From NCBI GenBank assembly GCA_013368315.1, contig JAACJM010000010.1:744001-808000 (forward strand): a stretch of DNA of 64,000 bases, written 5' to 3'. Each line of letters opens with the position of its first letter. The first letter of the stretch is position 1. This stretch comes from Tetrapyrgos nigripes. Lineage: Eukaryota; Basidiomycota; Agaricomycetes; Agaricales; Campanellaceae. Below, one piece after another: positions 21,522 through 33,175 of the stretch. The translations under genes were made by a program, and so were the position numbers. A model generated the notes under the pieces. It did no database searches and was not told the origin of the DNA. It was given only the letters and a program-made list of their open reading frames with translations.

Positions 21522-22670
21522 CTCTGCTGCTCATCACTCAAGGAGGATTAGCCACAATGCAGGCCGAAGCCCAAATACATTCTGTGGATCGAGTAGCGCT
21601 AATACAGATGTACTGACTATGTGTTTAACTTTAAGTACATAAGAACAGTGGGAGAGGAGGGTGGGTGCCAAAAAATGCGTCCTACTGGCTGGATCTACAA
21701 GAGAGATCCAAAGGGGAGTGTTAGTACAGCTGTAGAGTGATGTAACTGCGTTGATAACGCACTGGAAGCGAGATATCCAACCCACAAACACACTAGGACA
21801 GAGTAGTGAAGTGTCTGGCTGATATCTGTACGCTCTAGGAGTGTTAGCAACGCTTAAACAGACTGTAGAAGCGAAGCTTACCAGCTACAGTGTACACAGA
21901 GTGAGCTACAAGGGAGCTGTGCACTGTACTGTGACTGCAGACTGGAGTGGCAGTGGTTAGAACAGTCTAAACCACCAAAACACGCACTAGATGTGCTCAC
22001 CAAACTTGCTTTCTTGTGGGGAAGAGGTAGGAGATGAGGGGAGAAAGCAAGCAGCAATCAGATCATCAAAACTTCGCCCATCAACAGGCCTCTGCTCACA
22101 CATGTGGCACCTCCTGATGGATTTATCAGATCTGATCACTGGGTGAGATCTAGCCTGGACCAGGGCAGACTGGATCACAGGAAGCGCAGGAAGCGGAGGG
22201 AATGCACCAGATGCGGTCTGGATACTTGGATATAAAAGGTATGTGAAAGGGAAAGCAAAATGGAGTAAAGTCATGAAAGGAGATAACTGATCAAAAGAGA
22301 TCTGTAACTTAAAGTGAACATTGCGAAGGCAGATATTAACCGATTTGGCCAAAAGTGAAACGGGAGATAGATAATAACGTACGAAAGGCTTTGTAGAAGT
22401 AGCAGGTCAAACGGGTAAGTATAGCGATCGCAATGCACAAGTGTATACTAAAGTCTCAACTCAAAGAGTTAGAACTTTTAAGAAAACATGTATGTAGATG
22501 CACCATATGGACGTATATGGACCCCCAGCGCTGTTGAAGGCTCGGGGGCAATGTAAACAATGTTATTTGAACAGGAGAAGCGTATGGTACAAGTAGGAAA
22601 TGAACAGTGAAGAAATCAGAGATGAAGTGCAATTTGGCAAAAGGAGAACATTAGCAATAACTTGGAGATG
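21522..22670 (-). repeat. Dispersed repeat, copy 2 (parts A then B), inside the F-box gene
   Basis: Part A (about 21522-22150) and part B (about 22415-22670) match the two parts of the repeat near 8.9-9.7 kb, in swapped order, with about 265 bp between them. It separates two parts of one F-box/LRR gene, so it inserted there. No target-site duplication could be fixed. Confidence 0.7.
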
Positions 22671-22687
22671 TGGTCTCCAAGTCATTG
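22640..22687. repeat. Short palindrome at the repeat/F-box junction
   Basis: AGCAATAACTTGGAGA and TCTCCAAGTCATTGCT face each other across five bases, differing at one position. It marks the border between the inserted repeat and resumed F-box coding sequence. Confidence 0.8.
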
Positions 22688-22829
22688 CTAGTTATCTGGT
22701 TGTGTGCAGAGGCCTTCAAAAATGCTCCCTACCCTTGGAATTCACATTCATGTCGATTCTCTACGACTCTCTCTTCCTCTTTCACCAAGCTCAAACATTT
22801 CAGGATGTATTGTCATGTCCATCCTCTCA

Positions 22830-22998
22830 TTGACTTGCTAAAGTACTGTTTCTTAGATTTGATGGAGTGTTTTACATTTGTGGAGGTGGAAGTGGGCTGC
22901 ACATTTGGTTGTGATCGTCCAGATTGACTTGCTAAAGTACTGTTTCTTAGATTTGATGGAGTGTTTTACATTTGTGCATTTGGTCATGATCGTCCAGA
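22830..22998 (+). repeat. Partial tandem duplication in the F-box gene
   Basis: 22830-22923 is followed by a 75-bp partial copy at 22924-22998 that lacks 19 bp of the first. The insertion keeps the frame but begins with TGA. Confidence 0.88.
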
Positions 22999-23827
22999 TT
23001 ACTGCCATCTCCTGGATTTGTTAGCTAAAAGACCCAACATCCAACAAGTTGAGCTCAAAGTCAACCACAGACTTCATATGAACAATATCACACCTCTCCT
23101 GCGATGTTCCGACCTTTGCTCATTGCATTGCTACCCTCCAACAAAGGACAACGAGGATAGTGATGAAGATGATGATGAGGAAAACATTATACCAGATGAC
23201 ACCCAGAAGAACCATTTCATGGACTAGGAATTGGTCATTATTGCAACCAGCCTACCCTGCCTCCAGGTCCTCCATATTCCCTTGATTTATACAGTTCATC
23301 TCGACAAACTGACCTTGTATGGACTTGCTGAGCTAGCTAAGCATGCTCACCACCTTCACCACATTTCCGTCCTCATCGCCCCAATTTACGAGCAACAAGT
23401 AGATCTGACTAGCTTGAGCAGATTCACACAGTTGGAGAGTTTGGACGTTGGCGAGTCCCAGTTAGAAGGAAACTGGACCAAATTAGCTTCTGCTATTTTG
23501 GGGGCCGTTCTTTCTCATAAATGCAGGTTGGAATTCTTGAAACACAACAAGTCATTTGCGGAATGGAAAAAGTTACAGTTGGCGTTGAGTAACAGAATGA
23601 TGCATGGCTCTCTTTAGAAGATGGAATTGGTAGCATCTTGTTGATTGTATTTTATTGTGAGACCCAAGGACAGGGAGAGGGCTCACTTGTTAAATGACTG
23701 TGCAAACGTGGACTTGGACTTTCTGACTACGACAAAATGACTGTATAGTACAACGGGACTGGACAACAATATAGTACAACGTCAAACCAGGATGCATGAT
23801 TATTTCAAAAACTTTTCTACAACTTTC

Positions 23828-24405
23828 TCAAGATTTTCTGATCCTAATACCTGTCAACACAAGGAGTGAGGCTTCAATATTCTCCTGGTACTTATCACTG
23901 CAAGACTGAAACAGTGCGTCAGGTTTGTGAACAACTCTTGCAGGAAATAACACTGGTCTGGTTTCAGATTCTTGAACCTCAGCCCACTTTTCTCCCATTT
24001 TGAGGGAGGGGTTGACGTCAGGATTATGCTCTAGCAAGTAGTTGAGGATGGTTTGAAAAGATCAGGAAAACTTGGCAGTTTCAAATCCTTCTACCAACTG
24101 CTCAGGAGACATCCCTGGTATGAGTAGGGGTTCCCAACTGGGATCAATCAACAAACCACAAACGGATTGGCCATCAGCACATCACATAAACTAGTGGAGC
24201 TCACCTTGTGGAATACCCTCAACAACCTCAATCTATTGGTGACCATTACCAGATGTTTCTTCTTGAGCTGGTTGTACAAATTCTTAATAATTGGAAGCTT
24301 CTCCTCAGCTGATTTGAGGTCCTGGAGTTTCTTGGAGCAGTATTGGATGGTGAGTCGTTGGTAGTGGTTCTTCCAGGTGGTACTTTCCTCTCCACTCCTC
24401 ATCAT
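23828..24405 (-). pseudogene. Uncharacterised coiled-coil-like gene remnant
   Basis: Two minus-strand open segments: WKNHYQRLTIQYCSKKLQDL and LPIIKNLYNQLKKKHLVMVT, rich in Lys/Leu and probably helical, then LIDPSWEPLLIPGMSPEQLV. A TGA follows (AKFS*SFQ), then NPSLKMGEKWAEVQESETRP and VLFPARVVHKPDALF. No family recognised. It overlaps at its 5' end with the plus-strand remnant to the right, so the two may share a promoter or one may be false. Confidence 0.4.
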
Positions 24406-24459
24406 CCAAAGAGTGGTATTTGTATCCTCACATCTGTCTCCATGCAGTGTATCTTCCTC

Positions 24460-25030
24460 ACAAAAAAAGCAATCCAGAAACAGAGTTGAAGAGACTCCCA
24501 GACCCTCTTGCTATGTCAAATCCACCAAAAACAACCCTCCATTCAAGGTGAGTTTATGTAATCTGTCACATCACTGCTGCTAAAAGATCCAGTTCACATA
24601 ACATTCATACATGAGTTGTTTTCAGTGAGAATCCCTGACCTGTCAAGAAGTGGCAGAAGCTCGACACTGACAACAATCAAGACAGCTGATTCCCCCATGA
24701 CACTAGTGACGACGACAACAGGGATGATGATGGAGTGGCTTCATATGAACTCATGAAGGGCCGGAAGGACATGACAATTAAATGGAAAGAGGATGTGCTG
24801 ACATAGCAGCAAAGGATGGAGAAGGAGCATCTGCAGGCATTGACTCATGAGTCTGTGGCGTCCAATCCACCTGACCAATCTGTTGACTTCTGCTGGCAGA
24901 CTTGAGAGGGATAAGTGAATAAGCTGAGTGGTAAGTGTATGGATTTCATTCAGTCTTCCCTCATTGATTGATTTGATTGCACAGGAGATGCTGAAGATGA
25001 CAATAATGATGTAGAGATGGAAGAGTGTTA
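24460..25030 (+). pseudogene. Uncharacterised acidic gene remnant
   Basis: A plus-strand segment ending PFK at a GTGAGT donor (24548) continues after a TTTTCAG acceptor as KKWQKLDTDNNQDS. Next come DTSDDDNRDDDGVASYELMK, KWKEDVLT, TAG, QQRMEKEHLQAL, and a last acidic stretch DAEDDNNDVEMEEC. The internal stops are TAG and TGA, as expected from C-to-T changes in CAG and CGA. No domain recognised. Confidence 0.35.
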
Positions 25031-25770
25031 GTATCTTAGTCTACATTGCAATATCTCTTGGGATTTGTTTGCTGTCATTTTTTGTATTTATAGTACATCT
25101 TGATCATTCTGTATTTTTTCTTTCTTTTTCTTTTCTTTCCATTTATTCAAAGACAACTGGACACCAACACCTCGCCTTTTTCTCCTCTTCTTTCAATTTC
25201 TTTTCAAAGTTGACTGGGCGCTAACATCTCTTTTTTTATTTTTACAACAGTGCTTCCTGATGCAGCATCTCTGCCAAGAATGTCACCTATTGTACCAGAA
25301 ACTCCACTGTGTCCAAGTGTCAAGAACAGGCTCAGGCTAGGACTGGGAACCTCTCAGGCCACCATACAGAGACTAAGAATGAGTAACCCAGTACTAGGCC
25401 TAAGTCAACATAGTACTGAGGTATCCTGAGCAGTATGGATCAGAGGGACAGAACTGGACAGACTAAGAATCTATCTACAATGGCCATAGGGATATATATA
25501 CAATAGATAGCTGGAGAGCGAAGGCAGAGGACACTATATCAAGGAACTATGATGCCAACTGTCAAGGATAGCTATCAAGGAAGTTGATGTGAAGGAAGGA
25601 GCTGTAAAGACAGGTGATGATGGATAGATATAGGTATATTAAGGGGAAATCAGAGAAGTGATGGAAGAAGTGATGGAAAACAGGGTCTGAAGACAAAGGC
25701 ATGAAGGAATTCATGACAGTTATGGTGTGATATCAACAAATGAAATCTAAATTAAAAATGACAAGTACAG
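25031..25770. other. Gap before the second KDZ copy
   Basis: A T-rich tract (25120-25250), then a plus-strand open stretch of about 60 codons (LPRMSPIVPETPLCPSVKNR) without family signal. A purine-rich, tandem-looking stretch (25400-25720) and the 46-bp tag at 25721-25767 follow. The KDZ sequence starts directly after the tag, so the tag may mark the end of an inserted repeat that removed the KDZ 5' half. Confidence 0.4.
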
Positions 25771-26347
25771 GATGGTCAAGCATATTTTTGTGGAACAGGA
25801 GCCTTATATGGATTGGGTGAAGAAGATGGCTGAACAGAAGGAGGTATGTGCCTTGTGGCTCTCAATTGTATTTCAGAATAACTAAGATGAGGATGCTGGA
25901 AAGGGAGCTGGCCTGTGTGCAAGACATGAGATGAACTTGCCAAATGGAATTGGAGCAACACAAATTGGTGAAAGGTTCATCACTCCATTACTTTTCAAAA
26001 AGCACCTTCATTTAATAATGGTTTTTTTTTTGCTTTCAACTATATAGCAGCATCCATAATGCATCACATTTCCATTTTGCTTTTCTAGGTCATCTCCTAT
26101 GATATTGCTTGTCAATGGTCCAAAAATCTGATTGAGAGATTGAAGAAGTTACCACCACTGGTTTGGTGGAATCTAATTGCTTACTTGGTTGTGTTTGTCA
26201 TTTCCAAGCTCTATATCCTGGGTCATCTCCTCAAGTGCCAGGAGAAGTTCTCTTTAAACTACACACCAGGAGTTGGGCAGACAGACTCAGAAGGGATTGA
26301 AAGGGTTTGGGCAGGGTTGGGTGGAGTTGCCACCAGTATTAAAGAGA

Positions 26348-26500
26348 CATCAGGAAAACCGCCCATGGAAAATTTGGCAAAACTTTTGGTAAATATTCAG
26401 CATCAGTGATTAGCGACGTAAATATAAGTAATTCAACTCATTTGATGAAGTGTCGCTGGATTTTCAGGGACACAGTGAAGTTTATCCGAAGTTTTTCAAA
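26348..26500 (+). repeat. Plavaka left terminal inverted repeat
   Basis: Starts CATCAGGAAAACCGCCCATG. Strong match to the right end over the first 35 bp, then patchy to about GTGAAGTTTATCCGAAG. The inner limit is approximate. Confidence 0.8.
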
Positions 26501-26581
26501 CTTGAGTGCACTGCAACTGACTGCTGAATATTTTTACAAAATAAGCATGTAATAGTCTACCACAAATCACGAGTTGCATTC

Positions 26582-29500
26582 AAGGTATGCCCATGTTAAA
26601 GTACATATGAGTATCGGTGAAAGAACTAAGAAGAAAAGAAGGACTGTCATTCAAAACTGTCTCAAACGTCCATTCTTTTGGAACGGCTCCTCCCCATTTT
26701 GGATACAAGTGGACACTTTGAATGATCTTTTCAACAGGCACCACACTGACACTCCGAGATCTATCACTACGCAATTCAGGTTTGACCCTAAACAGCCCTG
26801 AACATGGTTCTGGACGACGAGAAAACTTGGTAAACCATTCCACATAAGCCAGATGACTTGGTGGATTCATATTGACGGGGAAAAGACAATCAATCTTGTC
26901 CTTTGGCAGGGAAAAGATTACACGGATACGGCCAATCTGGGTTCCTGTCCAGCAGCAAGATTAGCACCGTAGCGACCAATTCCGTCGTCCGAATGAAACA
27001 AAAACCGATGTACTTACCATCCAAAAAATCATATTCTTGTTCCTGGTTCTTGATACGAATAAGGGCAGTGTCGAAATGTGATGCTGAGATGACCTGGTCC
27101 CGAGAATTTGTGCGGTGGGGATGAGCAGAAACGACGTCCTGAGTGACTGTTCCGTAAAGTTCTTCATTTCGGAATTTGATCCGGTGCCATACCGGTACAC
27201 TGCGGAATAGTAACGAGATGAACTAGGCCATTTCTTCCACTTCGTGAGGCCTGCCCAAAGGGTCTTGAAAGCGTGAAATAAACCTCTTTAATGCTATCTC
27301 GAACTTGGGTGCGCAGTAGCCCTTGGGACTGCAATCAACAAGCTTGGTCAGAGAAACAGACTTGACGGAAGGAAAACGCGTCATTTTCCGAGTAAGGACG
27401 CGTCTCATGTCAAGCAAGCTTCGCTGTGCACCGGGGAAGTCATAACGGACACCAGGAATGATGGAAGAGGAAGGACCCGTAGGGGTAGTCTGAGCCGAAT
27501 CCAAGTTGTCTTGGCTGAGTTTCCACATAACGTAGCTTGTGTGGTACATAATCTTCTCTCGCCGCTCAAGCCATTTCGTCATCTGGGAATATTCGTCCTT
27601 GTGATTGGTGGCCCGATATGCATCCTTCGTGAAGTCGATATGCAAGTGTTCCGTCGTTTCAGTGTTATAACAGTCACATGTACCATAGAGTCGGATAGCT
27701 TGCACATAGTGCGAAAGCATATGTAATTTGGGAAGGTTGAAGTGCTCACGAGCACCGAGGGTAATGAAGATGTGCTTGTTAGAGTGGAAGGTTGCGAGTG
27801 ACTTCTCGAGAGAAGCCAGGGAGTCTTCACTATGAATGGGAAGGCATGCCATGTAGAGGAAATCCAGTAATGCACGTGTTGCCGTAAGAAGGGTACGAGC
27901 TTGGTGAGTGGTCAATCCAGGCACATCGACCACAAGGGAAAGAAGAAAGGTTCACATTTGCTTGTGTTCCACCCCACTAACTCGTGAAAGAGTAGTTATA
28001 CCCTTGTGAAAATGGCGGATACCATGATTACCGGGAAGACGTTGAACATGAGCATCAATTTCGGCAGCCCCAACAATGTGTGTTAACCATTCAATTAGAT
28101 GCTTCATGACACCTTGGTAGAGTTGATGAAGGAGATCGGGAGTGATAGAATGAAAGATGTCGGCATATGGGAGGTCTTCCCAGAAAGGATGCTGAACTGG
28201 CTTAATGTTTTTGTCAAGGCACTTCTTCACCCATTCATCTGTTCCAACCAACTTCACTGCCTGCACCGCTTGGGCATGATCCCGATACTCGGCCTCACAC
28301 AGATATTGACCAAGATCATTCTTCATAGCCATACAGACAGGACAGTCGCCATAGTATCCGCATGTAACCAGGATCTGCTCGGGGTAATCCCCAATATACA
28401 CAGCAAGTATTGGATGGCAGCGCCTGCTGACACCATCACCACTCTGCATGATAACACCATGGATACCAGCGTCCTTGAGAGGTGCAAGGAGATGGCCCAT
28501 GCATGCATGGAAAAGATTGGCAAGGGCCCGACGGCGACCAGCCTTGGTAGGAATGTGCTCGAGCTTGGTAGTTGGCAAATATGCGAGGAGGATCTGGCCT
28601 TGATGGGAAGGCTTACGTCGAATCTCTTTGGGTAGGTTTCCGATGGTGAGATAGACAGGGTACGCGGACTTGTTTCGAAACAGTGTGATTTGCGTCTTGT
28701 CGGTGGAGAGGATGATTGGAATAATAGTCGCACCGGGATTGTCTTTCTTGAGTCGTTCCTATTTTTTGTGTTACATGAGCAATTGGAAGCATATGATACT
28801 GAATAAACCATACCTGAGTGTTCCACCACCAGTCACCAGTGTGGAAGTCATAGTACAGTTGACTCGACACCACTGCATCCGGGTCTGTATAGCGCTTCTC
28901 AGGTGTAACACAAAGATAGCGGGCATGATCAGGAGCTCCATAGAGTGCATGAACACACTCCAGTATTGGACGCTTGTAGATGTCAATCACTTCACCAGCC
29001 AGTGTTATTTCGTCTCGTGAAAATGATGGTCGTTGGGTAGGTAGCTCCTTGTCGATGATGTCATTCAGCTGTGCACTGTCGGCATAGGATAAACCGAGAG
29101 CATCAACAACCTACAGAGGGAAATCTTTAGTCAGTTGTATTTACTCGTAAAGTAGATAAAAACATACCCCTTCAATGTCAAGCAAGTCCGAAAATGCAGT
29201 AGAGCCGGATCCACGCATTTTTGCCCATCAAGCAATTTCCCAATCCCTTTTACTTCCAAATGGTGCCCAGATATTGTCCTTGATACCCGCTATCTTCGAT
29301 TCATAGTGCCGGAATCCATTGGTAGAGTCGTAAGCAGTTGGAGGGTTGGAGCCAGGAATGGGAGCACCGGCTTGACCACCGAAAGCTCTAACATGAATGT
29401 CGTCACGATGAGATGGGAGATTACGGAGTAAAGGGTTTGTGGGTGGAGTGAAAGAAACGTTATCATCAATAACCATGTCATCTCGCAATACTGGGGCAAC

Positions 29501-29915
29501 GGCTGGGACTTGAGGAGGCTCGAATGTTTGCTCAAGGCCCACTGCTGAATCATCGGCTTCACCATCATCTTGTTCATCTCTCTCCTCGTCTCTTGGGGGT
29601 ATATGTTCATCAAAACCAGGAAAATCGTGGTTTCCATAATCCTGACCAAAAAAAATCTCCTTCAAACAGAAGCAGGCTCTCCTCTGCATCCTCCGGAGCT
29701 GTAGCATGTGGTGTAGAGTCGCGAGACTGACTCGCACGACTGTGGGGATTGCGTCGAGGAGCAAAACGGCTGTGTCGGAGTGTATGTTTGATTTTTTCAT
29801 GAGCTTCCATGCATCGTGGCTTTCTAGTCTTTTCGAGGTGCTGAATAAAATCCGAGGACCGGTTAAAGCTTTTCTTGCACCCTGAGCAGGTGAACTTGGT
29901 TTGAGCAGATGGCAT
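26582..29915 (-). pseudogene. Plavaka transposase, three stops and one frameshift
   Basis: Minus-strand exons 29915-29168, 29110-28814 and 28758 onward, with GT-AG introns and a late intron near 27020. Domains: N-terminal C2H2-like finger (FTCSGCKKSFNRSSDF), an acidic linker, then FHTGDWWWNTQ, KKDNPGATIIPIILSTDKTQ and SAYPVYLTIGNLPKEIRRKP. Then GDGVSRRCHPILAVYIGDYP with CPVC, LLHQLYQGVMKHLIEWL, LPKLHMLSHY, NTETTEHLHIDFTKDAYRA, and the C-terminal HLAYVEWFTKFSRRP. This order is that of Plavaka transposases. Damage: a T-run of eight near 29650 shifts the first exon frame, TGA at 29228-29230 (EIA*WAKMRG), TGA at 27952-27954 (HKQM*TFLL) and TAG at 27223-27225 (EEMA*FISL). The two TGA sit where Arg is expected and the TAG where Gln would fit. 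Confidence 0.9.
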
Positions 29916-30240
29916 GGGTAGGAATGGGAAAGAGGATGGAATTAACTCCGACGATACATGATGAGATCTAATATTACACAATTTTCGAACCTAGACTTTA
30001 GTAAGTATGAATAAATCAAGAAAAAGATGTAGACTAGCCTCTCGTCTATCAAGAGCCGCTTTCAGGCACTTTAAGGCTGGATGGAGTGGAGAACGAAGTA
30101 AATTTGTGAGTTTGATGTTCCTGAAAGTGGGAAAAGCATAAACGGGCTGTCGCTTGGTATAAAGACAACATACTAACTCACTTTTCCTTAGCCAACTACC
30201 CACTCTCATTTTTTCCTCCTTTCCGTCTCTTCTTGTCATT
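29916..30240. promoter_or_regulatory. Shared upstream region of transposase and companion gene
   Basis: 325 bp between two divergent start codons inside the Plavaka element, so it probably holds both promoters. Pyrimidine-rich just before the companion start (TTTTTCCTCCTTTCCGTCTC). No TATA box can be named with confidence. Confidence 0.5.
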
Positions 30241-32758
30241 ATGTTTGGCATGTCGACACGAGCTGGTAAAAAATCAGCTGTTGACCGGCCAGTACTACCT
30301 CCTCAGGTTGCGACTGACGTACCTGTTTCTGCCCCAAATCCCAGCCAGCGAAGAAGTTTGCTGCAGCGGCAAAAGGTGTTGTTCAAAAAACTTTCAGTGG
30401 TCAGTCTATTGCATATATCTCTAGCAAATTCGATGGTTTACCTTGAACTGTACAGGCTCAACTAAAGACACAGGCCCTAGTCAGCCTTCGACGGCAAAAA
30501 CTCCCAAGACAAAGCAGAAGGCCAGTGGAAAGGGTACACAACGTAATCATGGCATCCTGGTATACATGAATCTGACCTTTTTAATAGGTAAAAAGACTGA
30601 TGAGACTGAGTTCGGATTGTCTTCAGAAGAAGAAAGTGCGTACAAATTTACATCCCGTTGAAACTGGTCCTTGATGTTAATTCTTTAGCGTTGCAACCTC
30701 CACCTCCGAAGAAAAGGAAGCCAGCCAACAGTAGAAGCACTGTAGACCAGCGCATTGCTGAGAGAGAAGCGGCAGAGGATGAGCACGAAGAAATCATTTC
30801 CGACTTTGAAATGGTTTCCGATGGCGAGCGTGACCAGGACCTAGCGGCTGCAAACCATTTGGATGATGAGGTTTAGTCTTGATGCCCATGTCTTGCTTGT
30901 TATTAATGTTGTCGTTGTAGGCACCTCGCTTTGTTCAAGTTACAGGCATCGAGCATCAGAGTAAGTATTTGTTTGTTTGTTATTGAAGGCATCACCTTTT
31001 GATGAGTCATACGATTGCCAGCAAATGACGACGACTTCGTTGTTCTTGGACGATCTCAGTGCCGCTCGTCATCTCGAGCTAGTTCTGCATACTCAGGACC
31101 TCTACCTACAGATGATGAAGATAACGAGGTTGAGGATGGAGTTTACCCTGGGCAGGATACTGATAGTGCTATCGTTGCTGTGAGTCTTCCTTGCTTATTT
31201 ATCATGCACTACCTTTACATCTCTACTATTTAGCGTGCTCCTCGTCCAGTTAAAGGGAGGAAGGCTGACCAATTGACCTATGAGGTATGCTTCTATTAGG
31301 GCTGAAGCGCTGAAGATCAATACTTATTTTCTCTCAGCAACCTCAGGTCACTGCAACCACACTCCCCACTTCTCACACTGCAAATCTAAACACCGTCCCA
31401 GCTCCAAGCCCTGGTCTGAACACTGTCATTTCTACTGTCAATGCTCCCAGCCAAGCTGCTTCTAACCATATTACAGCCCCACAGCCCACCAACGGATCTA
31501 CAAGTTTGGTTTTCTTGCCGCGCACTGACATCAGGACTGTCCAACGAGGTCGCACTTATACGATGCACCTGACTGGCCAATCACAAGCGATAAAGGGCGT
31601 CATCAACTCTGCTATTAAGATCGGCAAGATTAGGATGTTTTACGACCACATGTACTGTCCAGTGTCATCTGAAGTCAAGCAGCTGGGTTTTGCCACTACT
31701 GTGAGTGCTGCGGAGGAGTTTGGTTTTGACGGAGAGGGTGACATCACAGATCGCCTGGAGTGTGGTGATAATGAGACATATGTCAAGCCATTTGTCAGCT
31801 ATGTGAGTCTTTGGTTTCCTTTTATATTGTTTCATGTGCTTTATTTCGTTTTAGGTTGTCGGGCACATTGGTGCTGAACGAAAAGACTTGAAGACCACTC
31901 AAGCTTCGTGTGTACTGTCTGCCTTTGGCTTCAATGACCCTTCTGGACGCGTTGAGGCTTCAAGTATTGTCCAGCAGCGTGACTATTTTTATCCGAAGGG
32001 ACCAGTAAGTAATTCTAGATGTACGCAGCGATGTGGCTGATAGGTTTCTCTTTGTCCAGTCAGGCACGTATGACTATTCTCGTCCGTTCGAACATGAGGT
32101 CTGGGTCAAATACATCTCCAACATGTTCTTTGGCCAGACCATGTACAGCACCCTTATTTCGCGTCACAACAAGATCTTTTTTGAGTCTTCGATGGCATCC
32201 AAGCCCAAGGAATTGGAGATGACCAAGGCAATGGTAGCACTTTCAGCAACTGGGGTATATTTTCCTTTGTTTTTACCATTGACCAGCATTGATTTGTTCA
32301 TTATAGATTCATGCTATCCTACAGGACTATGCTCATGGAACCCCAGAACCTTTTCCATCTCCGGAGCTTGAGGGTGTCTACAGAGTGGCAATCCAGATCC
32401 TGGACGGTATTGAGTCCAATAACCACCCGCTTTATCATCGGCTCATGCACCAGATGTATATGAGAGCATCGTAAGTCATTCTTGATTGTCTGATAGACAG
32501 AGCTGACATTGTAATTGCAGGGGAGTTTTGCCCCTTGCACAACATGGAATGACCACTCAACAAATCTATGATAACGTCGATTGGAGCACATTGGCTTCTG
32601 TTGTCGTTGATGAACGTTCTGCGCCGCCGTCCATTGCCGCTGGCCCATCCTCCTCATCTAATACCTCCATTTCATCTTCGTCTATTGCTGCTGTACATAC
32701 TGATGCAAATCCTACTTCCACCGTCAACGCTTCTGCCACTCCTGCCACTCCTGCTTAA
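30241..32758 (+). CDS. Plavaka-borne companion gene, DUF6532-like
   Basis: The start is ATG at 30241 (MFGMSTRAGKKSAVDRP), followed by about ten exons with GT-AG introns. The N-terminal half is disordered and basic/acidic (PPPPKKRKPANSRS, DEHEEIISDFEMVSDGERDQ). The C-terminal half is a helical domain: GQSQAIKGVINSAIKIGKIR, SAAEEFGFDGEGDI, HIGAERKDLKTTQASCVLSA, YDYSRPFEHEVWVKYISNMF, KPKELEMTKAMVALSATG and NHPLYHRLMHQMYMRAS. The tail is Ser/Ala-rich with a TAA stop. The helical part resembles DUF6532, a mushroom domain of unknown function, by layout only. No stop or frameshift was seen, unlike its neighbour. A role in transposition, such as DNA binding or regulation, is inference. Confidence 0.68.
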
Positions 32759-33019
32759 TTCATAAGTCACTCTATAGCTATTAATCTACTGTCTACACAA
32801 TCTTTTTATATATGGACTTGAGGTCATTAGTGTACTATCTCTCGGCCGTGTTTGTACCCTCTTTTAATGTTGAATCCTCAGTTATTTCATCAATACCCTG
32901 CCACGTTAAATAGGAATGCGAATTATTTGTGAAATGTGAATAATTAGCCATACGTGGGCCTGAAGAAACTTGAAAGAAAGATTGTAAAATTGGACAAATA
33001 CAGCAGAATTATTGATGCA

Positions 33020-33175
33020 CAAGCGATCAAAACTTATGAAAACTATGGCGAAGTTCGGAAAACTTCGCAAGGGGGCCGGATATTTCAGCTACATTTGTGA
33101 AATTTGGCCAGGCTCGATAATTGTCTAAATTTTCGCATAATTCTGCCACATTTTTCATGGGCAGTTTTCCTGATG
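33020..33175 (-). repeat. Plavaka right terminal inverted repeat with hairpin
   Basis: Inverted match to 26348-26500. Its inner part has an 8-bp stem hairpin, GCGAAGTT-CGGAA-AACTTCGC (33049-33069), which the left end keeps only in part. Confidence 0.78.

Larger units (their letters stand above)
20722..23617 (+). pseudogene. F-box/LRR protein, broken several ways
   Basis: Mushroom-type F-box signature AILQFALVCKTWNNEALDIL and WREV (about 20790-20865), followed by leucine-rich stretches: FISRFMHKTVTHLTLSI and FITHLEVPHFL, then beyond an insertion LLDLLAKRPNIQQVELKV and FTQLESLDVGESQLEGNW. These proteins normally recruit substrates to SCF ubiquitin ligases. The 5' end is missing where the copia LTR abuts. 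TGA at 20975-20977 interrupts the frame, a 1.15-kb repeat splits the gene at 21522-22670, and a partial 75-bp duplication brings another TGA at 22924. A further TAG lies at 23225. The frame of the surviving parts is otherwise good. Confidence 0.75.
26348..33175. mobile_element. Complete Plavaka DNA transposon, 6,828 bp, inserted in the KDZ gene
   Basis: Both ends begin CATCAGGAAAAC with CCCATG shared further in (31 of the first 35 bases match when inverted). Weaker inverted similarity continues for about 150 bp. The dinucleotide GA is duplicated at 26346-26347 and 33176-33177. Deleting the element and one GA restores the KDZ reading frame exactly as SIKEMGPGSHHD, the sequence expected in that family. 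Inside are the Plavaka transposase on the minus strand and a divergently transcribed companion gene on the plus strand. Plavaka elements are usually placed near CACTA/EnSpm transposons, which make short 2- to 3-bp target duplications; that matches. Confidence 0.93.
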
